A DNA stretch of 64,000 bases from Trematomus loennbergii (GCA_012861695.1 JAAOOA010000033.1:10842325-10906324); one strand, 5' to 3'. Counted from the first letter of the stretch, positions 1-10,580 are shown. Numbers and translations are program-made. The notes: generated from the sequence alone by a model not told the origin.

Positions 1-75
1 AAAGTCAATACTTCATTTATTTAAACCAATATCTTTCTTGATTCTTTGTACAGTATGAAAAAAGAGTATTTGTAC

Positions 76-888
76 CTGTGCTGAAGTTCACTGCTGTGAG
101 GAGTCCAGTTCTGTCTCTCACTCTCTGGTCCAGCCTGTCTGCATCACCTGGAACTTTAAACAAACAGATATATATGTAAAGAACCATGTGTACAAACAAT
201 ATAACTTATTCTCTTCTGTTGAACATGTTGGATTGTGTATTGTCCGAGTCAGGGTCCTTTTTATTTTACTGTAACTTTGGAAGTTGTGTTACCAATGCTT
301 ACTGTTTATTTGATACCAATTTGGTAATGCAATTAATAAAAACAACAAGGTTTGGGTTCGTTCTTCAGATGACTGTGACGTTAACGTGTAAGCTCAATAA
401 TGAACTCCAGCTCAACCAACCATATTGTAATATCTAAGTAATCATCTTGAAATATGACATTAATAATTGTAATATACACACATCTTATTGTGAGGTTGAT
501 TTCACATACACTACTTCGACGTTAGCTTGTCTACATACTTGAGCATAGCCAATTTAAATTAACCTTAGCGATGCATACAGTTCCTACCTACATAATAAAA
601 TATCTCTCTAAGTTACAAGGATGACCTTATTTTATCAACCTCAAACAGAAGCCTTTTGTTCTACAGTATTATCCACTTAACGCTTAACACTTGTCTATTT
701 CGTTTTAACCTTTATATATACAGTCTATGGTTTTAAGTTAACTTGGAGGATACGATTAGCATCGTTAGCACCGATGTAGCTACCACTCGCTTACACGCTA
801 ACCCAAGCCTTAACATTCATTACGTAGCTGATTAAAATCATAAACACATAAATAAAGTACTCGAATTTCACTTACCGCAAAACGGCAT
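76..888 (-). CDS. 5' end of an unidentified minus-strand gene (two exons, partial)
   Basis: Two candidate exons are seen. Exon 1 coding part is 888-876, starting ATG-CCG-TTT-TGC and ending at a consensus donor (GCG/GTAAG, GT at 875-874). Exon 2 is 147-76 (72 nt), with a CCAG acceptor after a T-rich stretch and a CAG/GTACAA donor. The phases agree: 13 nt in exon 1 leaves one base, and exon 2 then reads GDADRLDQRVRDRTGLLTAV and on to a split Gly codon. The gene continues off the left edge. An upstream overlapping ATG at 892-890 would hit a stop just after the splice, so it would be a uORF if transcribed. I do not recognise the protein and assign no function. The 730-bp intron (148-875) is AT-rich and holds nothing else I recognise. 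The evidence is splice signals and phase only, so this could be fortuitous. Confidence 0.4.
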
Positions 889-1100
889 TCATGCACCGTC
901 TGTTTTAACCGCAGAGCGAGTCACAATAGTCCGATATATAAGCATGAAGAACAAACAAACACGGCCGGGTCAAGTTGTGTTCCCTGGATGAACTGACCAG
1001 GCAGAGTCCCTGTAGCTTCACGGACGGAGCAGCTAGCAGAGAGACAAAAGCTAACAGCAGCAGTCACTTGACAGAGCTGTCACTCAATGTGACCACGCCC
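889..1100 (-). promoter_or_regulatory. Candidate promoter of the left-edge minus-strand gene
   Basis: A TATATA at 935-940 reads TATATA on the minus strand too, and lies about 50 bp upstream of the candidate start codon at 888. The region out to about 1080 has more CpG than its surroundings. 1100-1445 holds no gene or repeat I recognise. Inference from position only. Confidence 0.3.
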
Positions 1101-1445
1101 TAATTTATGCAAAAACTTTAAGACCTAATATAAATAAAAGGGTCGTGTTAGAAAACAATTCACTCACAGATCCATAATCATGAAGGTGGAATCTAACTAT
1201 ATCATAATAATATTTATTGGATCCAGGGTAGAAACATGTTTTTTTAGGCTGTGAAATTGGGCATTTTAACATGGGGTCTATGGAAATTGCTCCTTTCTGC
1301 AGTCAGCGCCTATCGGCCAATATATGAACTGCAGTTTGTGGCACTTCCGCATTGGCGTCCCGGCTCTTCCCAGAGTTTGCCGCTTGCACATGACACAGTG
1401 GAAAGGACATCAGCAAGCCATGTGCTACTACCATGGGTAGACCCT

Positions 1446-1847
1446 GGGTGTTTCTCAATCGCGAGTAAAGCTGCTTCAGAGTCACTATTTCAAGCATACT
1501 ACGTCATCGAGTGCCGCCGAAGTACTGTTCCAATCTCCAGTATACTTGGAAATCTACCGAGCCCGGCGTACTCCGTTTGGAGAAATATCGAGTCTGCACA
1601 TGAGTAGACTTCGCGGTCTTAAAATCCCCACAATGCTTTGCGCACGGACCAATTTCCGCAAATCTGTGGCGGAAGATGTAAGGCGGAGCGGAATTTCCGC
1701 TCTCATATGACGCACACCTGCACACTTGCTAGCGTGTTCCACACTTCGTTTTCCGAATGCCAGGAAGTATTCTTGACTCGCTTCTGAAGCAAGATGCTCG
1801 GCAGACATGTGCTACCAAGCAAGTGTACTCACGATTGAGAAACACCC
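1446..1847 (+). mobile_element. 402-bp non-autonomous TIR element, copy 1
   Basis: Terminal inverted repeats: the left end starts GGGTGTTTCTCAATCGCGAG and the right end (to 1847) is nearly its reverse complement, ending GATTGAGAAACACCC. It is flanked by a 3-bp direct repeat CCT (1443-1445 and 1848-1850). A reverse-oriented relative lies at 2894-3294. Both share an internal block containing CCCACAATGCTTTGCGCAC. Open frames across it are not transposase-like. The 3-bp duplication suits a PIF/Harbinger-type or similar family; I did not assign a family. Confidence 0.75.
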
Positions 1848-2374
1848 CCTGGTTGCGGTCCAAGGCTGAAGTCGAATAGTCCATTTAGCTTAGGAACCTT
1901 CCTAACGGAGTGAAATGACCCGGAAGTCCCTCAGTGGCAGCCATGATAAGTGCCGTTCAAATTCTCTAGATGATAGGAAAGGAGGTTTCAAACTTCCTTT
2001 ATAACCTCCTTTAGCTTAGGAACCACTGGACCTCCCTCACCGAAAGGAGAGGAGAAAATGCTGCCCCACAATGCCTTGCAGCCGCAGCATTTGCCGTCAC
2101 ACAACAGTCGGCCGTTCACGGAAACAACCGATTATGACCGAGAAATGATATCATGAAAGTTACGGTGCTTATTAAGCATTTTAAAACGTATGTGGTAACT
2201 TGCCGAAGTGCTTTGTTTGAACGTTCATCAGTATTATAATCAAAAAGAGAAATATGAACGTTAGTTTTGACTGAAATGATCAAATAAAGTCAACATTTCA
2301 CAGTCTTTACTGAGCTGTGTGGGGGTTGTTCAACTTTTAAAAGATGTTTGAATGGTGATATACACAGTGATAGA

Positions 2375-3969
2375 TGTTAAGGACTAATGTTTATAATAAA
2401 TACATTTGTATTGATTTTAAGATTTTTCATAGTTCATACAATCATACGTATTGGGATCATTTGTATTAATGTGGACCGGAGGAAGAGGGTGACGAAGTTT
2501 CACTTTCCTTTTTTATTTCAATTCCAACTTTGGTCATGAAGAATATGTTTCTCTGTTGTCCTCCACGTTCATAAAGCATAAAAGAACAGCATCAGAGCAC
2601 GGTGCAGAGTCTCTAGATGAGTTTACAGTAGTCTGTCGTTCTTATTATACATCCATGTTGTAGTCCGCTGTATAGAAAACTGTAGTTTCCATAGTTTCCC
2701 CACAGCAGCAGACGCACATTTATGACGTCCGCTGGCGCATTATAAACACGTCGGATAGTGAAAGTGCAGTCGGATTCTCTCAAGTACCGCAGTCTCTTCT
2801 CCTAAGTCCTTTTGAATTCTCCTATCCACTATCTCTTAACCCCGTGACATTTCACACAGAGGTCAAGGGAATCCGAATGCACTTTCACTATCTGGCCGTT
2901 TCTCAATCGCGAGGATGCTGGCTTGGTAGTCGCGTACTTCCAAGTCACTTCCTTCAGAAACGAAGCAAGTATGCTTCCAAGCCACGGCTTCGGAAAACGA
3001 AGAAGAATGGAACAGGCTAACAAGTGTGCCAGGTGTGCGTCATATGAGAGGCCCCGTCTTACATTTTCTGCCACTGATTTGGGGAAATTGGTCCGTGCGC
3101 AAAGCATTGTGGGGATTTTATGGACGCGAAGTCTACCCATGTGCAGCCTCGAAATTTCCCCCAAACCAAGGACGCGGCCTCGGTGGAATTCCAAGTATGC
3201 TGGACATTGGAACGGTCCTGCTGCGCCACTTGATGACGTAGCATCCTTGAAATATTGGCTTGGAAGCCAATATCCTCGCGATTGAGAAACGGCCTCTGTT
3301 GCGACCTGGCTCAAAAGGCCACAACAAAAAGGAGACACAACATGTCAACGGGTAGAAAAAGGTGTTTATTTGCATAAACAATTCAAATCAAGTAATGTGT
3401 TTACTCCTCAGAGCCGGGTGCCTGCAGGAGAAGACAGAGCGAGAACAGAGAGGAGCAGAGAGGCTTTAAATAGCTGCAGGACACCAGACCCAGGTGCCCT
3501 GAGTTACTGCAATCAATGCAATCACTGGAGCCAATGCAGCACAGACAGAACAGCCACACCCTCTCTACTGATGAACCCACAGGGGCATCACACTATCCGA
3601 CGTGTTTATGATGCGCCAGCGGACGTCATACATGTGCGTCTGCTGCTGTGGGGAAACTATGGAAACTACAGTTTTCTATACAGCGGACTACAACATGGAT
3701 GTATAATAAGAACGACGGACTACTGTAAACCCATCTAGAGACTCTGCACCGTGCCCTGATGCTGTTGTTTTATGCTTTATGAACATGGACAACAGAGAAA
3801 CATATTCTTCATGACCAAAGTTGGAATTGAAATGAAAAGGAAAGTGAAACTTATGCTCGTCACCCTCCCCCTCCGGTCTACATTAATACAAATGATCCCA
3901 ATACGTATGATTGTGTGAAAAGATCTTAAAATAAATACTGTATTTATTATAAACGTTAGTCCTTAACAT
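2375..3969. repeat. Inner inverted repeat splitting the left arm of the palindrome
   Basis: Arm 2375-2760 (from TGTTAAGGACTAATG to TCGGATAGTG) is matched in reverse complement by 3591-3969 (from CACTATCCGA to GTTAGTCCTTAACA). Between them are about 130 bp of unique sequence, the TIR element at 2894-3294, and 3298-3590, a GA-rich stretch I do not recognise. The sequence just right of the inner repeat (ATGCCTTGCGGCCGCAGCAT, near 3968) repeats directly that at about 2082-2101, so the junction left a short direct duplication of the outer arm. Confidence 0.7.
2894..3294 (-). mobile_element. 401-bp non-autonomous TIR element, copy 2 (reverse orientation)
   Basis: TIRs of about 22 bp: the left starts GGCCGTTTCTCAATCGCGAG and the right ends CTCGCGATTGAGAAACGGCC. 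It is flanked by TCT on both sides (2891-2893 and 3295-3297). The interior is the reverse complement of copy 1 at 1446-1847, and terminal bases differ between copies (GGGTG versus GGCCG). It sits in the middle of the inner inverted repeat, where it could hide the palindrome's centre. Confidence 0.75.
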
Positions 3970-4645
3970 GCCTTGCGGCCGCAGCATTTGGTTACACAAC
4001 AGTCGGCCGTTCACGGAAACAACCGAGTATGACCGAGAAATGCAACCCGGTATCATGGCAAGACGTGAACATGTGACGATCTACCATGCTGGGAGACGTG
4101 AATATGTCACGGTTTCGTCCCTTCAAACGTGACAGTTACACGGTATTGTTAACATGGCCCAACCAGTGGAGAAATACCCGGAAGTGCCTAGCAAATGGTC
4201 TACCGCGCCTATTGGTCGGTTTTTATTGTCAAAATGAGATGTTTTTAATTTATTTTTTAATCATCACACTGATTTCGCCGATTTTCTTGTTGCCCTAGCT
4301 GGTCGACACCTCTTTTAGCAGAAACAAAGGCTACATTAATGTATTAAATCGATGTTAATCCATGTGTGTGGAGGTGAGGATGTGGAATTAACGGACGTGA
4401 CGTTGTGTGATTGCGTTGCCAGGCAACGCAATTTACAAACTCTTCAACTACAACCCTAATTATATTTAAAACATTTTAGAAGGCCTCACGAAATACTTTA
4501 ATGTAAATTAAAATGTAAATGTGAAGGAATGTGTGTAATGTGGTGATTGACATTATTCACCCACGGATCTATGGGTTGGGGGTATTGTTCTGCACGGACA
4601 TTTTAGTTAACCGGACTCCTGTTGATGTGAAATCCGAAAACATTT
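3966..4645 (+). repeat. Left long arm of the outer palindrome
   Basis: Runs from CATGCCTTGCGGCCGCAGC to about the GAAATCCGAAAAC at 4640, and is matched by the reverse complement of 6155-6850 with few differences. A 70-aa open frame within it (4086-4298) recurs in the other arm as part of the same repeat and has no recognisable domain. Confidence 0.75.
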
Positions 4646-6154
4646 AAAAAAAAAATAATAATACTTTATTCCGAGTTTGCTTGCTTTTCTCTTTGGCGGT
4701 CATCACATAACGACATTGTAATACACGGTTCGGCTGCATTAAATATGACATATCTGCCGTAGTTCTGTATTTATAGAGCCCTGATGAGAAGACTTCTGGA
4801 CAAACAGGAAGCACTGCCGCCAAAACTGAAAACGTGACGTGGATCATAAATATATCAGCAATTAAACCACATCTTACATTTATTTTCACACAATACGTCT
4901 CCTTGCAGTATCAATACTAATTCGGCTGACTTTTATATTTGATCCAATTGGTAGATAGGCTGTATTTACACCATAACGGTGCACAGCTGATAGAAAGGCA
5001 CATCTAGTGGTTAAAGCACGTTATTGAATTTTATTATTTTATTATTTTTCACAAAAATGAAACCATCAATAGCAGAAACAGAATTAACTGTCATTAGTAA
5101 ACCACCCAAAAAAAAAGATCATAAATGGTTTTGTTTTATATATATTTTAAGGATAATAATATCAATGTAACACTGTCTATGACACTTACTGTATAACACT
5201 GATTTGAAAAACATACAGAAAAAACGAATTCACTGCCCTTAATAAAGTATTTAATACATTTCAGGTGTGCTGTTTTGTTTAGATCATTGACATCTGGAGC
5301 TCTTTTAATGTCCTTTTTGATTATTGTTACACCAGGTCTTGTCAAAACCTTTATTCCATATTCAATATCCATTACTAAACAAAACAGCAATTCTACTCCA
5401 CTACAATTCAGAGGTTAACCTGGTATTTTTACTCCACTACATTTATTTTAGTTACTTTGCAGATTCTGATTAATGATGTGAAATATAAACAACCCTTAAA
5501 TCAGGCTTTAGTTACACCTGAGTAAAATTCAGGGAAAGGTGATTGTCAAGTGCCAACAATAAGGAGAGATATTTGATAGTTGCTGCTTGAGAAGACTAAA
5601 CATTTATCTGCAGATCCCTATAAAGTATATTCATTACTCGTTATTCTCTACTAATAGTTAATTAAAGACTGTATATAATGGCTATTTTGCATATCCCTTT
5701 CAAGATTTCAAGATTTTCTAAGGATCATTGACATATCATATACACAACTAATTCAATAACGTGCTTTAACCACTAGGCGGTGCACACAAGGTACACACAG
5801 CCATAATAACTTTGTATTATTAGTGTAGGACACTTGTGTATGTATAACATCTGAAGATGTGTAGTTTTATTCATGTTTTCACATAATTGTACAGGATATT
5901 GCTATATTATTTCACATGTTTTACTTATAATATCTGATTTGTAAAACATCACAGAAATAAAAGGTATATCCGTCATTTAACAGTAAGCTATTGAAATTCT
6001 GAATCCATAGATGTGTCTCCCATCACCCAAATCCCCTGACTATTCTCTCAACTCAGTATTTACATTCTTATATTCAAAGAAAATCAGTAATATCTTTAAA
6101 AACGACAAGTCCTTTTATATCAGCTGTGCACCGTTATGGTGTAGTATAACGTAT
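4646..6154. repeat. Spacer of the palindrome with partial inverted blocks
   Basis: AT-rich. Blocks near 4964-5000 (ACACCATAACGGTGCACAGC) recur inverted at 6120-6145. GGTTAAAGCACGTTATTGAA at 5012-5031 recurs inverted near 5754-5773. The stretch around 5395-5530 (CTACTCCACTACATTTAT) resembles a common fish interspersed element. No gene seen. Confidence 0.55.
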
Positions 6155-6985
6155 TTTTTTTCGGATTTCACATCAACAGTAAGTCCGTTTAACTAAAATG
6201 TCCGTGCGGATACCCCCAACCCATAGATCCGTGGGTGAATAATGTCAATCACCACATTACACACACCCCTTCACATTTACATTTTAATTTACATTAAAGT
6301 ATTTCGTGAGGCCTTCTAAAATGTTTTAAATATAATTAGGGTTGTAGTTGAAGAGTTTGTAAATTGCGTTGCCTGGCAACGCAATCACACAACGTCACGT
6401 CCGTTAATTCCACATCCTCACCTCCACACACATGGATTAACATCGATTTAATACATTAATGTAGCCTTTGTTTCTGCTAAAAGAGGTGTCGACCAGCTAG
6501 GGCAACAAGAAAATCGGCGAAATCAAGTGTGATGATTAAAAAATAAATTAAAAACATCTCATTTTGACAATAAAAACCGACCAATAGGCGCGGTAGACCA
6601 TTTGCTAGGCACTTCCGGGTATTTCTCCACTGGTTGGGCCATGTTAACAATACCGTGTAACTGTCACGTTTGAAGGGACGAAACCGTGACATATTCACGT
6701 CTCCCAGCATGGTAGATCGTCACATGTTCACGTCTTGCCATGATACCGGGTTGCATTTCTCGGTCATACTCGGTTGTTTCCGTGAACGGCCGACTGTTGT
6801 GTAACCAAATGCTGCGGCCGCAAGGCATTGTGGGGCAGCATTTTCTCCTCTCCTTTCGTAAAGGGAGGTCCAGTGGTTCCTAAGCTAAAGGAGGTGCACT
6901 TATCATGAATGCCACTGAGGTACTTCCGGGTCATTTCACTCTGTTAGGAAGGTTCCTAAGCTAAATGGACTATTCGACCGCAACC
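6155..6985 (-). repeat. Right long arm of the outer palindrome
   Basis: Uninterrupted reverse-complement counterpart of both left-arm pieces, ending in CGACCGCAACC at 6985. It gives the arm's structure without the insertion, so it is the reference for reading the left side. Confidence 0.75.
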
Positions 6986-6998
6986 CAAAACTAAGTCC

Positions 6999-7072
6999 TG
7001 TAGTGCCAAGAGAAGGGAGTCGGAGGCGGTGCAATGAAGGTACAAAGCTGGCTTTATTGAGCCCCCACTACA
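6999..7072 (-). repeat. 3' LTR with internal deletion (74 bp)
   Basis: Reads TGTAGTG directly into GGGGCTCAATAAAGCC and on to GGCACTACA on the minus strand. It keeps both LTR ends and the poly(A) signal but lacks about 160 bp of the middle (the U3 part) found in the 5' LTR. Confidence 0.75.
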
Positions 7073-8225
7073 CAAGCCCCCCCAGAATTCAACATGGCAC
7101 AATCCTGGCGTCCGGGAGGAAGCACCACAGGGGCCGAGGAGGGCGGGGCCGTAGGCGAGGGCTGGGGCATGGAACGGGCCGTCGGAAGGGGCCGCAGGAG
7201 AGGGTAGGAGCCCTAACGAGGGCAAGGGCATCCCCACCGGGGGTGGGGGGCGGGCCGGAACGGGCCGTCGTAAGGGGGCCGCGGTAGGCGTCGTGGCGAA
7301 TGAAGAAAACCTCTGCCAGCCGTAGAAAACAGGGCCGCTGTGCTACGACGTGGGGACGGGCGTGAATATCCCGGTGGCCCCCAGCAGGGAGGAGTGCTGC
7401 CTGGCCGCAGGCGAAGGCACAGCGGCGGCGGCATGAAGTCCTCGGGAGGAAGGAGCCGTGTCACTGGGGGGTAGGAGCAGCATCCCCGGGAGGTAGGAGC
7501 CGTGGACAGGTGAGAGCCCAGCCGGGGTCAGACGGGTCAGACGGTGCGCCGTCCGAAGCCGCCGTCGAGGCGAACCGTGAGCCGCGGTTAGAGGAGAGGC
7601 CAGGCAGTGTCCAGAAGCGCGCCACCCACGGGCCGAAGAAGGCATGGGCGACGTCCGAAGCAACCGTCGAGGTGGTGAAAAAGCGAGAGGGTCCAACGAG
7701 GCCGACCAGACATGGTCGAACCTCCTCTCAGGCACAAGAAAAAGCTCAAAAGGGTCGTCCTGTCCACGATCAAAAACAGGTGGGCGAAATTGTGAGAGGA
7801 TCCACACGAGGCCGACCAGACTTGGTCGAACCTCCTCTCCGGCACCACAAAAAAAAGGGCTAACAGTTGGATGTCGATAGCCGCTAGCAGCCAGTCGTTA
7901 GCTGTCGTCGTTAGCCGTTGCTAGCTGTCGTTGCTAGCCGTCGGTAGCTGCTAGCCGTTAGCTGTCGTGGCTAGCTGTTGTTAGCTGTCGTTGTTAGCCG
8001 TCGGTAGCTGCTAGCCGTTAGCTGTCGTGGCTAGCCGCTATCGACGGCCGTTAGTCGCTGTCGTCGTCGTTGTCGGCCCCGGAGCCTCTGCTAGGCGGCG
8101 TGCCCCCACCAGGGAAGGTGCGCTGCGTGTAGTGGCCAGCACCCCAGGGGTAAATCGCCGGGCGGCCAGGAAGAACCGGCTAGCTTCTTCGGCTAAAGCG
8201 CGGGGCTCAACACTAGCCGTGTTAG
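7073..8225. repeat. CpG-rich passenger of the LTR element
   Basis: GC-rich, CpG-rich DNA, unlike the AT-rich surroundings. It includes a ~90-bp-period direct repeat (GAGGCCGACCAGACATGGTC near 7708 and its near-copy near 7809) and a block of TAGC(C/T)GT repeats. Long open frames occur on both strands but are low-complexity and arise from the lack of AT-rich stop codons. I do not annotate a protein. Confidence 0.55.
7861..8040. repeat. 60-bp tandem repeat built of TAGCYGT units
   Basis: 7921-7980 and 7981-8040 are near-identical 60-bp units, each containing TCGGTAGCTGCTAGCCGTTA. 7861-7920 is a more diverged third unit. Within each unit the shorter motif TAGC(C/T)GT recurs, so the repeat is layered. 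Confidence 0.75.
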
Positions 8226-8381
8226 CTAGCGCAGACGCATGTCCCAAAGAAACAGTTCCATGAGGTAGAAGTCGGGTTCTTCCGCACCTAGCAGGTCGTG
8301 TATCGTCTCCTTGTAGTCGGAAGGCTTGCTGTCTTCCAGTGCCGAGACGATGCGGGATTGGCGAGCGACGTCCTCAGACAT
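8226..8381 (-). pseudogene. 51-aa ORF after the LTR leader, possible gag remnant
   Basis: An ATG at 8381 opens a 51-codon frame ending at TAG (8228-8226). It contains SDYKETIHDLLGAEEPDFYL and LFLWDMRLR. Position 150 bp after the primer-binding site suits the start of gag, but the frame ends where the CpG-rich passenger begins. A shorter in-leader frame (MAKNAVFLEM, start near 8481) also stops early. No domain recognised. Confidence 0.35.
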
Positions 8382-8517
8382 TCCGCGGGGGGGCGCACCG
8401 AGCCTCAGTCCATGTGCACGTGGCAGCCACAGACGTCTCCAAAAATCTCCGGCATTTCGAGAAAAACTGCGTTTTTTGCCATGTTCGGTTCAGTCTCGGA
8501 TACTTCACGAGACTTAT

Positions 8518-8530
8518 GTCGGGGTCACCA
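8518..8530 (-). other. Primer-binding site of the LTR element
   Basis: One base inside the 5' LTR, the minus strand reads TGGTGACCCCGAC. It begins TGG, complementary to a tRNA CCA end, which supports the LTR boundary. The primer tRNA was not identified. Confidence 0.65.
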
Positions 8531-8531
8531 A

Positions 8532-8766
8532 TGTAGTGCCGAGAGAAGAGAGTCGGAGGCGGTGCAATGAAGGTACAAAGCTGGCTTTATTGAGCAGCAG
8601 AAATGCACATGTTGTTGGGTCGAAGCCCGGGAAGAGAAGAGAAAGTGAAAGGAAGGAGGACACAGTATATACCAACAACATATATGTCCGTGCGGAAACA
8701 ATACCCCCAACCTGTAGTTCCATGATTGGATTATGTAACCCAGTGTATTAATCAGTGATCACTACA
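8532..8766 (-). repeat. 5' LTR (235 bp)
   Basis: Starts TGTAGTGATC and ends GGCACTACA on the minus strand, with 7-bp inverted ends TGTAGTG/CACTACA. A poly(A) signal AATAAA (reverse of 8586-8591) lies about 55 bp before the LTR end, as expected for the R region. The last ~65 bp match the other LTR closely. Confidence 0.8.
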
Positions 8767-8770
8767 GTCC

Positions 8771-10101
8771 TCCCTTATATTTGTAATATATTTCCAATCT
8801 TGTCACTCTTGAAGGAGTGTGGCACTCATACAAACGCAACCCTGTTACTCACATTATGAGACTAAAACAAATTAATTTCAAATGTATCTTTCTTTAGTTA
8901 AATATCTAAGTGTGTCCATTCCTTGACAATAGCATTACATTGTGCAGCTAGCATTAATAAAAGCACGGGGTAAAAGCTAAAATTAGCATTGATTTGCAAC
9001 CCTATTACTTGCAACCCTGTTACTATAATTAGAGTAACAGGGTTAATTCTTCATTGGAAAATATATATAAAATATTATCAAACAACATTTCTGTTGTCCT
9101 GAGTATTATTTGTCACATTTATGTCCTTATCTACAATCAAAAGTAATGTAGCCATTTAACCCTGTTACCTTATGCAACCCTGTTACTCTAATTTCAACCC
9201 TGTTACTATATCATTTTCTATTAAAATAATCAAATTAAACCAGTTTTATCCAAAACCTACATGAGTATTTAATGTAAATGTGACTTTCTTTACTTAATAG
9301 TAAAGAATGTATTGAAGAACATTTTGAAAATACTTTTATCTGCTTAATGAGTATTTGTAACAGGGTTGCACAAAGCATGGCACACAACAACAAAAAACAT
9401 CTAATAAAAAGTGCACATTTGATGCCTTAGCTGGGCAAATCACTTTTTTTTTATGATTTATTATCTGTTTTTCCTAAATACATAACAAAATATAATAAAA
9501 TAAAAGGTTCATTTTCAAAAATGTTGGTGTTTAAATTGTCCTCCAATTCTGGAATGACCCATACAGTACTTCTCTTGTGTCTGAAAATCCATATTGTTGC
9601 TGTAATAGGTGACACATGTTATGACATTTGTTGCACAAAAGTAATGCTGTTTTGAGCAATTCATATCAAGGTACATTTTTATTAATAAGAATAAATGTGC
9701 ATTGTCATGCCAGCTGAATTTTACATGAAAGTGGTGTGACTATAACATAACGCTTGCTAAAATACTGTTTTCTTTAACTCCGTGATAGTGATACTACATC
9801 AAGGTCTAGAGTTCAACAACTGGAACTCAGATGACTCACCTTATGTGAGCAGAAGTTATGAAACTTAAAACACATGCACATGCTAAATTATGTAAACATT
9901 GTAACTCAGGTCACATGATTTGCTTCTCAGTATTTTGCATGACTATATTCTATCATGTAATGAGATTTTTTTTTTAAGTTTCCTTACTGAACAGTTTTGT
10001 AGTGATATCCTTCATCATTATTTTATGGTGGGTAGTGAGAGAGGACAGCAAACTAGATTATGTTGTACAATGCAACTCTGCATTCAAACAAAGCTTCAGC
10101 T
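8771..10101. other. AT-rich intergenic DNA with a cluster of AACCCTGTTAC motifs
   Basis: No gene. Eight copies of AACCCTGTTAC or a one-base variant lie in about 530 bp: 8838, 8998, 9013, 9158, 9176 and 9196 forward, 9032-9044 and 9357-9369 reverse. 9400-10100 holds nothing recognisable. Confidence 0.6.
9013..9044. repeat. Hairpin made of two facing motif copies
   Basis: AACCCTGTTACT, then about 8 nt, then AGTAACAGGGTT: 12-bp arms that could form a stem-loop. Confidence 0.7.
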
Positions 10102-10580
10102 TTAAAGGGCCCATGTCATGGCCATTTCCACTGATCATAATTACATTGTTGAGGTATACTAAAATAGATCTATACTGTGCAATTTTCCAAACTCACATTG
10201 GTTTCGCATACAGCATCTCTGTCAAGCATGTGTATTCAGCAGTATTCACTTTCTCCACTAAACGGCTTGTTGGAGCTCTAGCCCCCCCCTCCCTGTGAGC
10301 CTAGTGTGCTCCGATTGGTCAGCTCGGCCACTCGTTCTGATTAGTCAACCACCAGAGAGGCTGCGCCCATGTCTAACAAGGCAAGGCAAGGCAAGGCAAG
10401 TTTATTTATATAGCACCTTTCAACACAAGGTAATTCAAAGTGCTTTACAAAAATGGAAGACATTTTAAAAATGGCATTTAAAATCAGTCATTAAAAAGAA
10501 AAGATAATAAAATAAACATTAAAAGAAAAAATACATGGATAAAAGTTAAAAGTTACAGTGCAGTTTAAGATGTGAATAGT

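Larger units (their letters stand above)
1851..6985. repeat. 5.1-kb nested palindrome (foldback-like composite element)
   Basis: The ends are inverted copies: GGTTGCGGTC at 1851-1860 and GACCGCAACC ending at 6985. Both run inward through CGAATAGTCCATTTAGCTTA-type sequence. The right arm is continuous (about 6155-6985). The left arm is split into 1851-2156 and 3966-4645 by about 1.8 kb of inserted DNA that is itself an inverted repeat. A 12-nt block (about 1861-1872) and a ~50-nt block near 1968-2018 are present only in the left arm. No transposase is visible. It looks like a non-autonomous DNA transposon with long arms and nested insertions. Termini are approximate because copy 1 of the TIR element abuts the left end and an LTR element lies just beyond the right. 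Confidence 0.75.
6999..8766 (-). mobile_element. Non-autonomous LTR retrotransposon with target-site duplication
   Basis: On the minus strand the element begins TGTAGTG at 8766 and ends CACTACA at 6999, and is bounded by the direct repeat GTCC (6995-6998 and 8767-8770). It has a 235-bp 5' LTR, a primer-binding site next to it, a short gag-leader-like ORF, a long CpG-rich passenger, and a 3' LTR shortened by internal deletion. No pol, protease or envelope coding remains, so it depends on another element for movement. A family (Gypsy-like or BEL-like) cannot be set without coding sequence. Confidence 0.8.

Noticed and set aside
2829..3338. 169-codon minus-strand frame and its plus-strand partner
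   Set aside because: Lies across the TIR element at 2894-3294; no transposase motif.
7343..7807. 154-codon minus-strand frame and overlapping frames in the CpG-rich block
   Set aside because: Low-complexity Pro/Arg/Ser-rich translation on both strands; explained by the repeat passenger of the LTR element.
9030..9047. Resemblance to the I-SceI homing endonuclease site
   Set aside because: GAGTAACAGGGTTAA matches the site only partly and is one of eight copies of a local motif.
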